Assembly: GCA_019359215.1 (NCBI GenBank)
Contig: JAHHHS010000009.1
Span: 62,001-126,000, forward strand
Origin: Nostoc indistinguendum CM1-VF10
GTDB taxonomy: Bacteria; Cyanobacteriota; Cyanobacteriia; Cyanobacteriales; Nostocaceae
Reading direction: 5' to 3'
Length of the DNA stretch: 64,000 nt
In this document: in pieces, positions 38,032 through 47,389 of the stretch
How the letters are laid out: every line of letters starts with the position of its first letter
How positions within the stretch are numbered: position 1 is the stretch's first letter
The notes under the pieces: model-generated
What the model was told of the DNA's origin: nothing
Database searches by the model: none
What the model saw: only the letters and a program-made list of their open reading frames with translations
Made by a program: the position numbers and the translations under genes

Positions 38032-40194
38032 TTAAAGACCACCAACAACACCACCGTCATTTCGGGTAATCACTACCACTGATGAACGTGGGCGACCTGA
38101 TGGGCCATACCCTTGACTGTGAGGCCAATTGCTAGCGATCGTGGGATTCGAGGCATCCCCGCGATCGCCTGGGTGCTGGATGTTGATAAACATTGCTTTG
38201 CCATCGGGTGTGCTGGTAATACCAGTTACCTCACAATCCGTAGGGCTGGTTAAGAAGCGCCTAACTTGCTTAGTGTTGGGGTCAGCACACGACATGGTGT
38301 TGCTACCGATGTTTACTAAATCACCGAGACCATCACCTGCGTGGTCGGTCTGAACCCAGAGGCGGCCGAAGTCGTCGAACCACAGACCATCTGGTGAACT
38401 TAAGTCGTCACCTTTAATGTTGCCCTGAAGATTTGGTTCGGGTCTAGTTTTGTCGCCAGCTTCAAAGAAAATATCCCATTTGAAGGTAGTTGCTGTAACA
38501 CTGCGTCCATCTTCGCGCCAGCGAATGATGTGACCGTAACGGTTGTCAGGACGTGGGTTGGGAGGATTCACGGGAGGACGCGCACCGCCTGCTGCTGTTG
38601 TGCCGTCTGGCTGATTAGAGGAAACTGGAGTTGTGCCCCGACGATTATTGTTGGTCAGTGTGCAGTAGACTTCAATCTCTTTATATCCGCCGATGCGAGG
38701 ACGTACAGCTACCCACTCTGGGCGATCCATCATGGTTGCGCCGACGCGATCGCCAGCTTGTCTTGTCTTGACAAGCACCTCAGCTTGACTTCTGAAACCA
38801 TTTTCTGGTGTCAAACCACGCTGACCGTAGACCAAAGGAATCCACTCACCAGTACCGTTGTCATTGAATTTGGCAACGTACAAAACACCGTTGTCGAGCA
38901 AATCGCGGTTGGCTGCACGATTTCTGGGATTGAAAGGTTGGGCACAAACGAACTTGTAGATATACTCGTTACGCTCGTCGTCACCCTGATAGAAAGCAAC
39001 ACGGTTATTGTCATCAACAACAACCTGAGCGCTCTCATGCTTGAACCGACCAAGGGCAGTGCGCTTGACTGGTTTGCTTTGCGGATCATAGGGATCAATC
39101 TCAACCACCCAGCCGAATAAATGGGGTTCAAGTGGGTTGGTGCTGGCATTGAAGCGTGGATCAACCTCCGGCCAGCGATAGCTAGATGATGTTGAAACGC
39201 CGTACCGATTTTGTCCTGCCAGGATATCGGACTTTTCGATGCCTGGAATTGCAACTACATCTCGTGTAGGGTTAGCAAAGTAGCCGTTCCAGTTCTCTTC
39301 GCAGGTCAAGTAAGTACCCCAAGGAGTGTAGCCATTGGCGCAGTTGTTGAGCGTACCATAAGCGGTATAGCCGTCGTTCAATGTCCCGGTGTCAACAGAG
39401 CCAGTTGGCGTAATGTTAAACTTTTTCGATTTTAACAGTGCATTGCCAGCCGCAGGCCCCGATACTCGCATCTCAGTGTTGCCGGTAATGCGGCGACCAT
39501 AAGACGAATTGCGATTGAAACTCCACTCATTGCCCTTCTTGGAAATTTCTACAACAGACACGCCATGAGCAGCCTGAGATTTACGTACTTTGGCAATTGT
39601 GACTACATCCAGACCATCAGGATGCAAAATTGATTCCTGGGTATATTCATGGTTCACGCACAGCAGACCAGTATTGATGGGCTTATTTACAAAGCCTCTA
39701 AGTGATCTTGTTTGTGAACTTACTGTCCGACCAACGACATTCCCTGGCTGTAAAGGGAAGTAGTACATACCGTCATTGTGCATACCAAACTGCTTTTCTT
39801 GAGCAGCAGCATCCTGAGAGACATCTGGTAGCCAAGTTGGGCCACCAGGTGCGATCGGATCTCCCCAAGCAATCAGTACTTTGGCTGTATAACCTTCAGG
39901 AACACTGACAAGATCCTTTTCCAGCAGTCCTGTAGCTGGGTTGAGTAGATTTGGTGGGATGCTCTTAAAGCCTATGCCAGCAAATCCCGTTCCCTTGGGA
40001 ATCGGAGCTGCATCAACACTTTGAAGAAAGCCTCCGATGGAAACATCGCCCAGAACAGTTAGCACCGACGTACCCACAGCCGTCATGATGAACCGCCGCC
40101 GACTGAGACTAACGCGGTCAATCACATCACGAATTGACTCGTTACCAGATGGATTGAGGGTCAAATTGTTTTTAGGGTGAAAGCGTCCTTTCAT
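38032..40194 (-). CDS. phoX: PhoX family alkaline phosphatase (DUF839), Tat-exported
   Basis: The 720-residue protein has a twin-arginine leader (SLSRRRFIMTAVGTSVLTVL) and the DUF839/PhoX fold: GLLCVNHEYTQESILHPDG, GTYLTCEENWNGYFANPT, GRFKHESAQVVVDDNNRVAF and SSPDGLWFDDFGRLWVQTD. PhoX uses Ca2+ and Fe3+ and is a major phosphate-scavenging enzyme in marine and freshwater bacteria. A Pho-box-like array lies ~230 bp upstream, which fits control by phosphate starvation. Some DUF839 proteins have other roles, but the context supports PhoX. Confidence 0.9.
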   Translation of the reverse strand: MKGRFHPKNNLTLNPSGNESIRDVIDRVSLSRRRFIMTAVGTSVLTVLGDVSIGGFLQSVDAAPIPKGTGFAGIGFKSIPPNLLNPATGLLEKDLVSVPEGYTAKVLIAWGDPIAPGGPTWLPDVSQDAAAQEKQFGMHNDGMYYFPLQPGNVVGRTVSSQTRSLRGFVNKPINTGLLCVNHEYTQESILHPDGLDVVTIAKVRKSQAAHGVSVVEISKKGNEWSFNRNSSYGRRITGNTEMRVSGPAAGNALLKSKKFNITPTGSVDTGTLNDGYTAYGTLNNCANGYTPWGTYLTCEENWNGYFANPTRDVVAIPGIEKSDILAGQNRYGVSTSSSYRWPEVDPRFNASTNPLEPHLFGWVVEIDPYDPQSKPVKRTALGRFKHESAQVVVDDNNRVAFYQGDDERNEYIYKFVCAQPFNPRNRAANRDLLDNGVLYVAKFNDNGTGEWIPLVYGQRGLTPENGFRSQAEVLVKTRQAGDRVGATMMDRPEWVAVRPRIGGYKEIEVYCTLTNNNRRGTTPVSSNQPDGTTAAGGARPPVNPPNPRPDNRYGHIIRWREDGRSVTATTFKWDIFFEAGDKTRPEPNLQGNIKGDDLSSPDGLWFDDFGRLWVQTDHAGDGLGDLVNIGSNTMSCADPNTKQVRRFLTSPTDCEVTGITSTPDGKAMFINIQHPGDRGDASNPTIASNWPHSQGYGPSGRPRSSVVVITRNDGGVVGGL

Positions 40195-40690
40195 TCTTTG
40201 TTCTCCATTTAAGGCTTATGAGGTTGCTAGTCAGCTCATCTCTCAATGAACATGAGTAATTCAGTAAAGATAAACTCTAAATATTTACAGAAATTACTTA
40301 GATATTTATTGGAATTTGATGCATCTTTCACAGCTAATAAATAGCAGTGAATAACAGATTAAGGCTGGTTGATGCTGCTTACGCAAAGAAGATTTATGAA
40401 GTTTCTATTAATTTATGTACTAAGTGTTAACATCAGGTTATATATTGATTAATTTGAATTTATCAGTTGTTATTTTTTACGTAAAGATAAGCTTTCAAAG
40501 CACAAATACTTATAAGTTTCAAAGCAAAATAATATTTAACAGATATGCAAAAATTTAGATTTTCAGCTTTTAAACTTGGTAAATTTATATAGCTGTTTTT
40601 AAATGTCTAGCAAATATTGCATCATCAGCAGATTGACTACTTCCGCCGCTAGAACCAGATAAGGAACAGTGTCAGCGTCGCATCTGTCCT
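40195..40690. other. Divergent promoter region before phoX and the glycosyltransferase
   Basis: This 496-bp A+T-rich gap contains the Pho-box-like repeats listed separately at 40423-40452. No ORF is supported. Confidence 0.45.
40423..40452 (-). promoter_or_regulatory. Candidate Pho box upstream of phoX
   Basis: Read on the minus strand, three 8-bp units occur at exact 11-bp spacing: TTAATCAA, ATAACCTG, TTAACACT. Tandem TTAACC-like octamers with 3-bp spacers are the known cyanobacterial PhoB/SphR site. Each unit matches the consensus only partly. It lies about 230 bp before the phoX ATG. Confidence 0.45.
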
Positions 40691-41665
40691 ATGCTGAAGA
40701 TGGATAGTGTTGTGGGTGAGACTGTGTTTTTCAGCGTTGTGATACCGACTTATAATCGCCAACCGATTTTAGAAAAGTGCCTCCGCGCCTTGGAGGTGCA
40801 AGAGTTGAGTAAGTCAAGTTCGGTTACTAGTTACGAAATTGTCTTAGTGGATGATGGTTCTACTGATGGCACATTGGAGTGGTTAGCAGGACACAAAGAA
40901 GATTTTCCCCATGTGCGCTGGTTTCAACAAGATCATGCTGGCCCAGCTGCGGCTCGGAATCTGGGGGTAGAACGGGCGCTAGGAGACACAATTATCTTTA
41001 TTGATAGCGATTTAGTGGTGCTGGAGAATTTCTTGCAAGCTCACGCAGATGCGCTAGTGCAGGGAAAAGAGAAATTGGGGAGCGATCGCTTTTTCACTTA
41101 CGGTGCAGTTATTAATACTTGTAATTTCAATAACCCAACTGCTGAACCCTACAAAGTCACAGATTTTTCAGCAGCTTTTTTTGCTACGGGAAATGTAGCA
41201 ATCCCTAAACATTGGTTAAAGAAAGCCGGACTTTTTGATACTAGTTTTCAACTCTATGGTTGGGAAGATTTAGAATTGGGTGTGCGGCTCAAACAACTAG
41301 GTTTAAAACTGATTAAATGTCCAGAAGCCGTAGGATACCACTGGCATCCAGCATTTAACTTAGAGCAAATTCCCCGATTGATTGACCAAGAAATTCAACG
41401 CGGACGTATGGGAGTTTTGTTTTATCAAAAGCATCCAACATGGGAGGTGCGAATGATGATTCAAATGACTTGGTTGCATCGCTTACTTTGGGGTATTTTG
41501 TCACTCAATGGCTCACTTAATGAAAGGACAATGGCTCCATTGTTGCAATGGCTAATTAACTTAGGTAAACCTCAACTTGCTTTAGAAATTGCCCGAATTT
41601 TTCTTAACTGGTACAACGTGAAGGGTGTCTATGAAGCCTATGCTCAAATGCAACAAGCATTGTAA
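40691..41665 (+). CDS. Family 2 glycosyltransferase
   Basis: The 324-residue GT-A fold enzyme has VVIPTYNRQPILEKCLRALE, IVLVDDGSTDGTLEWL, GPAAARNLGVERA and the metal-binding IFIDSDLVVLEN (DxD-like). GWEDLELGVRLKQLGLKLI is typical of the C-terminal acceptor region. There is no membrane segment. It probably adds sugars to polysaccharide or lipid; acceptor unknown. ATG 40700 is an alternative start. Confidence 0.92.
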   Translation: MLKMDSVVGETVFFSVVIPTYNRQPILEKCLRALEVQELSKSSSVTSYEIVLVDDGSTDGTLEWLAGHKEDFPHVRWFQQDHAGPAAARNLGVERALGDTIIFIDSDLVVLENFLQAHADALVQGKEKLGSDRFFTYGAVINTCNFNNPTAEPYKVTDFSAAFFATGNVAIPKHWLKKAGLFDTSFQLYGWEDLELGVRLKQLGLKLIKCPEAVGYHWHPAFNLEQIPRLIDQEIQRGRMGVLFYQKHPTWEVRMMIQMTWLHRLLWGILSLNGSLNERTMAPLLQWLINLGKPQLALEIARIFLNWYNVKGVYEAYAQMQQAL

Positions 41666-41938
41666 TTCAACATTGAGGTGTAGACATGATCCGATTTTAA
41701 TGTGACTTGAAATCAGCGATTTGTTCAACGCAACTGTACAACCTTGGCTACCTAAAAACAGCTTTGTTTTTTATAATTAGTATAATAAGCTACTTTTTTA
41801 TCTAGAGGCGGAAAATCTTATGCATCAGGGCATTTAATAAATTTTAACCCTAAATCTAGAAAATAATCCGAAATACTTCGATTTGCATTTGAATTTTAAT
41901 TATGTTATTGCCCCATAGATAACTGAGATGCGCCTCCT

Positions 41939-42360
41939 ATGCCAAAGTACAGCGTTAGCGAAGTTTTAGAGATTATCAAAAATTTCACAGCCTCAGAAAA
42001 GTTGGAATTGCAACAGTCTTTACCTAACGTTTTAGATACTATATCTACTGCTGCGAAACCTGTAAAATCCCATTCTCAGAATATTGAAAGGATCAACATT
42101 GGTCATGGGAACTCCGATATTGGATTTAATCAGCTTCAGGCAGATCGGGGAAGCAGCGTCAATCAAAACAAAACTGAAGCTACTTTCTTGATTCTAATAA
42201 CTGGTCTGAAAATGTTCGTTTTGACATTCAAGATTTCCAACAAACTGTGGAACTTCAAAAATCACGCCCATCTGAACCGACTCCACAACCAATTATAGAA
42301 CCAACTATAGAACCAACCCCACAATCAACCCCTATTATTTATTTATTAGCTGAATTCTAA
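41939..42360 (+). pseudogene. Frameshifted hypothetical gene
   Basis: The first frame (from ATG 41939) encodes a polar helical N terminus, MPKYSVSEVLEIIKNFTASE. After about 42180 the original frame yields hydrophobic, unlikely residues to a stop at 42298. The next frame gives SNNWSENVRFDIQDFQQTVE and a proline-rich EPTPQPIIEPTIEPTPQ ending at 42360. A single-base indel near 42180-42190 would join them. Function unknown. Confidence 0.55.
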
Positions 42361-42451
42361 GTTATTTCATACAGACTCAGTCGTAAATACTGTTTCTCCC
42401 AACAATCTAAAAATTACAACCTTAATTATTAAATTAAAATCACATTGTCGT

Positions 42452-43564
42452 ATGATGAAATTTAATCGATTCTGGAAGCAACTACATCATTTTATCCGAC
42501 CAACTACTAGATTTTTGGTGCTCATAACTTTTAGCTGCACTCTAGTTGTGACATTTTTTTTAGCATCTTCAACAGCACAATTCTCCGCAGAACTGGAATC
42601 TTCTGCTGATATAGGATGGGAGTTTGCAGGAAGTCGAGAACTTAACAAAGCATCCATTCAAGAAATTGAGTACGATGGTGAATGCCCAGGTAAAGACTCA
42701 GGCTCAATAAAAGCTTGGTTTACTTCTAGTAAAACTCCTCCAGCTCCTAAAAGACGTGTAGTTGTTAAAAATGTAACTAGAGGTTTGGAAAGCGATCCAT
42801 ATCCGTACACAGATAGAGAATACCAAAAGGGAAAATCTTCTGAAGGCACTCAAGTAGCTTTTGGAACAAAACATCGTGGTAGTAATTTCGCTGTTATGGA
42901 GGGTGAAAATGAATTTCAGTACGAGATTAAAGAGAATAAGAAAGTGATTGATTATGGCTCATTTACAGCTGTAATTGATAAAGAACTTGATGTTAGACGC
43001 AGAGATGCTACAGTAACTAAAAATTCTGTTTGTTTTAACTCGGCTGTTGCTCTCAATGTGTGCGCTGATATCCGAACTAAAACTGCATACACTTGTCCAA
43101 ACAACAAGATTCTTCGCTCAATTTTTGAGCCAAATAATCCTGAGATTTCTACAATTATCTCTAATCAAATGTTTGGTGAGATGGTATATGTCCTAAATGG
43201 AAATATACATACATTACGCCCAGGAGAAGAAAAAATATATACCTGACTTTTCACGGTATGTGGAAAAGGTCATTTTGAGGGTTTGCGAAGTCCTGATTTT
43301 TCCGTTAGCTATTTTCATTAACTAAAAGCTATTGAGAATTAGCCTGTGGAAAAAGCCACGCTTTTTCGAGGCTTGAGGACTTACCGTGAAAAGTCAGAAA
43401 TATATACAGGTGAATATTTAAACATTCAGTTTAATTCAACTTGTAGAAGTGGTTGCAGCCCAACAACTCCATCCCAGCCATTGCAACCAGGTAAAAGATA
43501 TCAATTTAAATCCTCTGGTATATCTGGTAGCAAAATTATTCAATTAGTTGATTTCCCTAGATAG
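42452..43564 (+). pseudogene. Secreted protein gene split by a MITE
   Basis: The 5' part encodes 264 residues: a signal anchor (about 20-45, LVLITFSCTLVVTFFLASST) and an extracellular domain with paired cysteines, ending GEEKIYT. The rest resumes after the element at 43398 with IYTGEYLNIQFNSTCRSGCS and stops at 43564. Removing 43243-43397 plus one 10-bp duplication restores one 315-codon frame. No family recognised. The present allele ends at TGA inside the first codons of the element. Confidence 0.75.
43243..43397. mobile_element. 155-bp MITE with 16-bp perfect terminal repeats
   Basis: The left end CTGACTTTTCACGGTA (43243-43258) is the exact reverse complement of the right end TACCGTGAAAAGTCAG (43382-43397). 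AAATATATAC is duplicated on both sides (43233-43242 and 43398-43407). There is no ORF inside. A 9-11-bp duplication fits IS4- or ISAs1-type transposases. The ends do not match those of the neighbouring ISAs1 element. Confidence 0.88.
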
Positions 43565-43615
43565 AATCTAGCCAAATCCGGTTCGGATAAGATTATTTGC
43601 CTAGGGATAAGGATT

Positions 43616-43644
43616 GTAGAGACGTTCTAATGCAACGTCTCTAC
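43616..43644. repeat. Dispersed hairpin repeat
   Basis: GTAGAGACGTT (43616-43626) pairs with AACGTCTCTAC (43634-43644). It is of a common cyanobacterial intergenic type. Confidence 0.6.
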
Positions 43645-43687
43645 ACACAATAACATCCTAACTATTAAGGACTTCCAGTTAAAAAAA

Positions 43688-44704
43688 CGTGAGTTCGACA
43701 AGTCTTATTTGACCTCTCCCTCCCTCCCAGCCTCCCTTTCCGTTTCGGAGAGGGCAGGGTGGTTTCATACGACCGTAGAAAAATCAAAATACTGATAAGG
43801 GTATTTAAGCATTTACGGTTGGAAAGAAAATGAATCTCATCGAACAGTTACAACAAGTTCCAGATTATCGGCATATAAAAGGGCGGAGGCATGAATTATG
43901 GTTGGTGCTTTTACTAACACTTCTAGGAGCGATGACGGGATATTGGGGTTATCGGCCACTTGAAGACTTTACAGTTACACATCGGCAAAAATTAATAGAA
44001 CTGTTAAATCTGAAACCGACCAGCAAGTTTCCTTCCTACTCGACGTTTCGGCGTGTAATTAAAACACTTAACTTTAACCCATTAACGGATTTATTTAATA
44101 CTTGGGCTGGGATGACAGTACCAGCCAATCCAGGTGAACGATTAGCAATTGATGGTAAAAGTATTCGTTGTACAGTCACAGATTATAACGATTCATACCA
44201 AAACTTTATCAGTATGGTTTCAGTTTATAGTCATCAACGTGGAATTGTACTCAGAACACAAACAATGTCTAATAAGCTAGAAAGTGAGATTACTGTTGTA
44301 GAAAAAATAGTCAGCGAGTTTTGTGGTTGATAGAGTTGGAATGCGAGATAATAAATCTTTTTGTGAGCGCCATTTTTATATATCAAGCCAGATTTTAGAT
44401 GCTCAACATTTATTAGCTGACACAATTGGGCATTGGGGAATCGAAAATCGGTTGCACTGGGTCAAAGATGTTACATTCTCTGAGGATTTTCCACCTCGTC
44501 GTGGCGGCTATGCTCCTATTAATTGGGCTATTTTGCATACCTTTTTTATCACCATCGCTCGATTTTTTGGTTTCCGAACCATTCCCCAAGCTCAACGTGC
44601 CTTATCAAATCAACTCGATAAAGTTTTTTCTCTGCTTGTATGAAACCACCCTGCTTTCCGTTTCGGAGAGGGAGGCTGGGAGGGAGAGGTTCATCGAACT
44701 CACG
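43688..44704 (+). mobile_element. ISAs1-family insertion sequence, internally deleted
   Basis: This 1017-bp element has ends CGTGAGTTCGA at left and its exact complement TCGAACTCACG at right. Longer imperfect inverted similarity covers about 65-80 bp (CTCTCCCTCCC, AGCCTCCC, CAGGGTGGTTTCATAC). TTAAAAAAA is duplicated on both sides (43679-43687 and 44705-44713). Family elements are normally ~1.2-1.5 kb, so about 0.3 kb is missing. Confidence 0.85.
43830..44643 (+). pseudogene. ISAs1 transposase, N and C parts joined by an internal deletion
   Basis: The first frame (43830-44330) encodes the N-terminal domain: LQQVPDYRHIKGRRHELWLV, GYWGYRPLEDF, SYSTFRRVIKTLNF and LAIDGKSIR with the first catalytic Asp. 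A second frame (44323-44643) encodes the C-terminal part: FYISSQILDAQHLLADTIGHW, IENRLHWVKDVTFSED with the last catalytic Glu. About 100 residues between them, including the second catalytic Asp, are missing, and the frame shifts at the junction. Inactive in cis unless supplied in trans. Confidence 0.85.
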
Positions 44705-44745
44705 TTAAAAAAATATCCCATCCCTGCGGGACGCTTCGCGAACAT

Positions 44746-44769
44746 AGGGGCGCAAGGCGTTGCGCCCCT
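44746..44769. repeat. GC-rich hairpin repeat
   Basis: AGGGGCGCAA pairs with TTGCGCCCCT around a 4-base loop, a motif common in Nostoc intergenic DNA. It lies downstream of recG on that gene's minus strand and could act in termination. Confidence 0.55.
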
Positions 44770-44814
44770 ACCAATATACAAATAATTTGGAATAATTTAT
44801 TTTTTGCAAGTCCC

Positions 44815-47319
44815 TTAAGTCAAAATCGCCCCACCCATCAACCGTTCATACCGATACTTCAACTCTTCTTTCATCAAGTACCAACGCTCTAAAGTTGCAT
44901 CCATCTCTATTATTTTCTCTGCTGCTTGCCGCGCTAAAAGTAAAACTTCTTCATCTTCAACCAAGCTAGCTAATGTAAAATCGGGCACTCCAGATTGACG
45001 AGTTCCTAATACTTGCCCTGGGCCACGAAAACGCATATCCATCTCTGAGATGAAAAAGCCATCCTGAGATTGTTCCAACACCTTCAACCGTTGTTGAGCA
45101 TCAGGACTTCTGGAACTGCTCATCAACAGACAATAAGACTGAGCCGCACCACGACCGACACGTCCACGTAATTGGTGCAATTGCGATAAGCCAAATCGCT
45201 CTGCATTTTCGATGAGCATTACTGTAGCATTAGGTACGTCTACACCAACCTCAACAACGGTAGTAGAAACCAAAATTTGCGTTTGGTTATCACGAAATTT
45301 AGTAATCGCTTCATCCTTATCGGCTGAACTCATGCGACCATGTAGCAGCCCTACTTGAAAGTCAGGAAAAACGCTTTCTTGTAACTTTTGATGCTCCTCA
45401 GTTGCCGATCGCAGATCCAGTTTTTCTGATTCTTCTACTAAAGGCAAAACCACGTAAACTTGTCTACCTTGGGCAATTTCTCGGCGGATGAGGTCGTAAG
45501 CATGGTTGCGTTGCTGACCCGATAGCACTGTCGTTTGAATTTTTTGTCGTCCTGGCGGTAACTCATCAATCTGGCTCACATCCAAATCCCCGTGTATCGT
45601 CAGTGCCAAAGTTCGGGGAATCGGGGTAGCTGTCATAGTTAACACATGGGGTTGCTCACCTTTTTGCTGCAAACGCGCCCGTTGTTCTACCCCAAAGCGA
45701 TGCTGCTCATCAATCACCACTAATCCGAGTTGATGGAAGTTTACGGGGTCTTGAATTAAGGCATGGGTTCCCACTAACAGAGGTAATTCACCAGTTCCTA
45801 ACTGAGAATGTATTTGTCTTCGTTTAGCAGTTTTTGTAGAACCTGTCAGTAATTCCACTGGTAAATGTAAGAGGTTAAACCAGCTAACTAACTTGCGATA
45901 ATGCTGTTCTGCCAAAACTTCTGTGGGAGCCATCAGCGCCGCTTGATAGCCAGATTGAATTGCTGCGAGTATAGCTAGCACGGCGACAACTGTTTTACCA
46001 GAACCGACATCGCCTTGCACCAAACGATTCATTGGCACAGGTTTTTGCAAGTCGTTGAGGATATCGTTGAGGACTCTTTGCTGTGCGCCAGTGAGTTGAA
46101 AAGGCAGTATTTCGTGGAATTTCTCTACAAGTTGACCGCGTGGAACGAGGATGGCGCTGGTTTGAATCGCCCTTGCTTGCTGCTGACGTTGCAGTAACCC
46201 AAGTTGTAGATAGAAAAATTCATCAAAAACTAGGCGACGACGGGCAACTTGTAAGGCGGCGCTATCGCTGGGAAAATGGATATTAGCGATCGCATCTTTC
46301 AATTCCATCAAACCATACTTTTGTCGCAAACCACTTGGTAAAGGGTCTTTCAGGTTAGCCGCAGCAGGTAAAGCAGTTATTACCGCCTGTCGCACTGTAT
46401 TCGCCACCACGCCTTCAGTCAGTCCATAAATTGGCACCACCCGCCCAATATTCAGCGACTCGATCGTATCTCCTGGATTTGCCAAAACCTCTAGTTCTGG
46501 ATTATCCAGTGTCAAGCCGTATTTGCTTTCTTTTACCAACCCACACGCCGCTAAAATACTATCTACTGGATAACGACGTTTTAAACTTTCTTGCCAAGCG
46601 CGACTGCTAAAACGTGTGCCTGCGTAAAAACGACCAATTTTGATTTGACCACTGTTATCTTTTACAACCAGTTCCAAAATTGATAATTTCTGATTTTTAG
46701 GGCTGGTAAAGCAGTTGCAACGCTTCACTGTAGCCACTATTGTCACCGTTTCACCCGCCTGTAACTCGCGGATATTTACCTGACGCGCGTAATCAATGTG
46801 GTCACGAGGATAGTAGAAAAGCAAGTCGCGGACGGTGTGTAAACCAAGCCGTGCCAAATTATCAGCTTTTTTGAAGCCTATTTCTGGTAAATCGCTAAGT
46901 TTTTGGTCAATGTTCGGTGCAAGCCTCCGACTCACCTCAGAAACGATTTTTGATTTTTGATTTTTGATTTTTGATTGATAAATTTTCCCCTGTTCTCCTG
47001 CTCCTCTGCTCCTCTGCTCCCTCTGCTCCCCCTGCTCCCCCTGCTCTCCCTGCTGTAGTTGGGAGAGATACCTACGAGTCTCTGCTACTAAATGTTGTCT
47101 TTCTTCCAGTGCCAGATGTGGATAACTAGCAAATTGCACCGCTAGTCCTTGCCAACGGCGGCGTTCAGTTTGGGGTAAGCCTGTTGGGAATTTGCCCAAA
47201 GTTAGGCTCAGAAATTCACTGAAGCGGTATTGTCTGCCCACTAAGTCTGTAAAGCCTCGTTCGGCTTCTATTGCCAAGGCTTTGTGCAATCTTATCCAAT
47301 CTGGTTCTTCATTAGTCAT
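44815..47319 (-). CDS. recG: ATP-dependent DNA helicase RecG
   Basis: The 834-residue superfamily 2 helicase remodels stalled replication forks. Motifs are MNRLVQGDVGSGKTVVAVLA (Walker A), LVVIDEQHRFGVEQR, TMTATPIPRTLALTIHG and ATVMLIENAERFGLSQLHQL. The N-terminal OB wedge (about 205-300, GETVTIVATVKRCNCF) is present. A low-complexity linker at residues about 88-125 (EQGEQGEQREQRSRGAG, NQKSKI) is encoded by intergenic-type repeats. ATG start, normal length apart from the linker. Confidence 0.97.
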   Translation of the reverse strand: MTNEEPDWIRLHKALAIEAERGFTDLVGRQYRFSEFLSLTLGKFPTGLPQTERRRWQGLAVQFASYPHLALEERQHLVAETRRYLSQLQQGEQGEQGEQREQRSRGAGEQGKIYQSKIKNQKSKIVSEVSRRLAPNIDQKLSDLPEIGFKKADNLARLGLHTVRDLLFYYPRDHIDYARQVNIRELQAGETVTIVATVKRCNCFTSPKNQKLSILELVVKDNSGQIKIGRFYAGTRFSSRAWQESLKRRYPVDSILAACGLVKESKYGLTLDNPELEVLANPGDTIESLNIGRVVPIYGLTEGVVANTVRQAVITALPAAANLKDPLPSGLRQKYGLMELKDAIANIHFPSDSAALQVARRRLVFDEFFYLQLGLLQRQQQARAIQTSAILVPRGQLVEKFHEILPFQLTGAQQRVLNDILNDLQKPVPMNRLVQGDVGSGKTVVAVLAILAAIQSGYQAALMAPTEVLAEQHYRKLVSWFNLLHLPVELLTGSTKTAKRRQIHSQLGTGELPLLVGTHALIQDPVNFHQLGLVVIDEQHRFGVEQRARLQQKGEQPHVLTMTATPIPRTLALTIHGDLDVSQIDELPPGRQKIQTTVLSGQQRNHAYDLIRREIAQGRQVYVVLPLVEESEKLDLRSATEEHQKLQESVFPDFQVGLLHGRMSSADKDEAITKFRDNQTQILVSTTVVEVGVDVPNATVMLIENAERFGLSQLHQLRGRVGRGAAQSYCLLMSSSRSPDAQQRLKVLEQSQDGFFISEMDMRFRGPGQVLGTRQSGVPDFTLASLVEDEEVLLLARQAAEKIIEMDATLERWYLMKEELKYRYERLMGGAILT
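46946..47054. repeat. Intergenic-type tandem repeats inside recG
   Basis: TTTTTGA units (about 46946-46977) and CTGCTCC/CTGCTCCC units (about 46987-47054) lie in frame within recG and encode the low-complexity linker. The same repeat families occur between genes elsewhere in the window. Confidence 0.7.
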
Positions 47320-47389
47320 TGGTCAATAGACATAGGAGTGAGGAGTTAGGAATAAATAACTCATAACTCATAATTCATAACTCATAACT

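Noticed and set aside
38129..39435. Several plus-strand open frames inside phoX
   Set aside because: They are shadows of the long Tat-exported protein on the minus strand; no family features or sites support them.
44426..44785. 119-codon frame overlapping the transposase end
   Set aside because: It runs over the IS right end and intergenic repeat and shows no recognisable protein; the transposase C terminus is in another frame.
47325..47350. Possible Yfr1-like RNA motif on the minus strand (ACTCCTCACT)
   Set aside because: The conserved ACTCCTCACAC core is not complete and the stretch is part of a common repeat.
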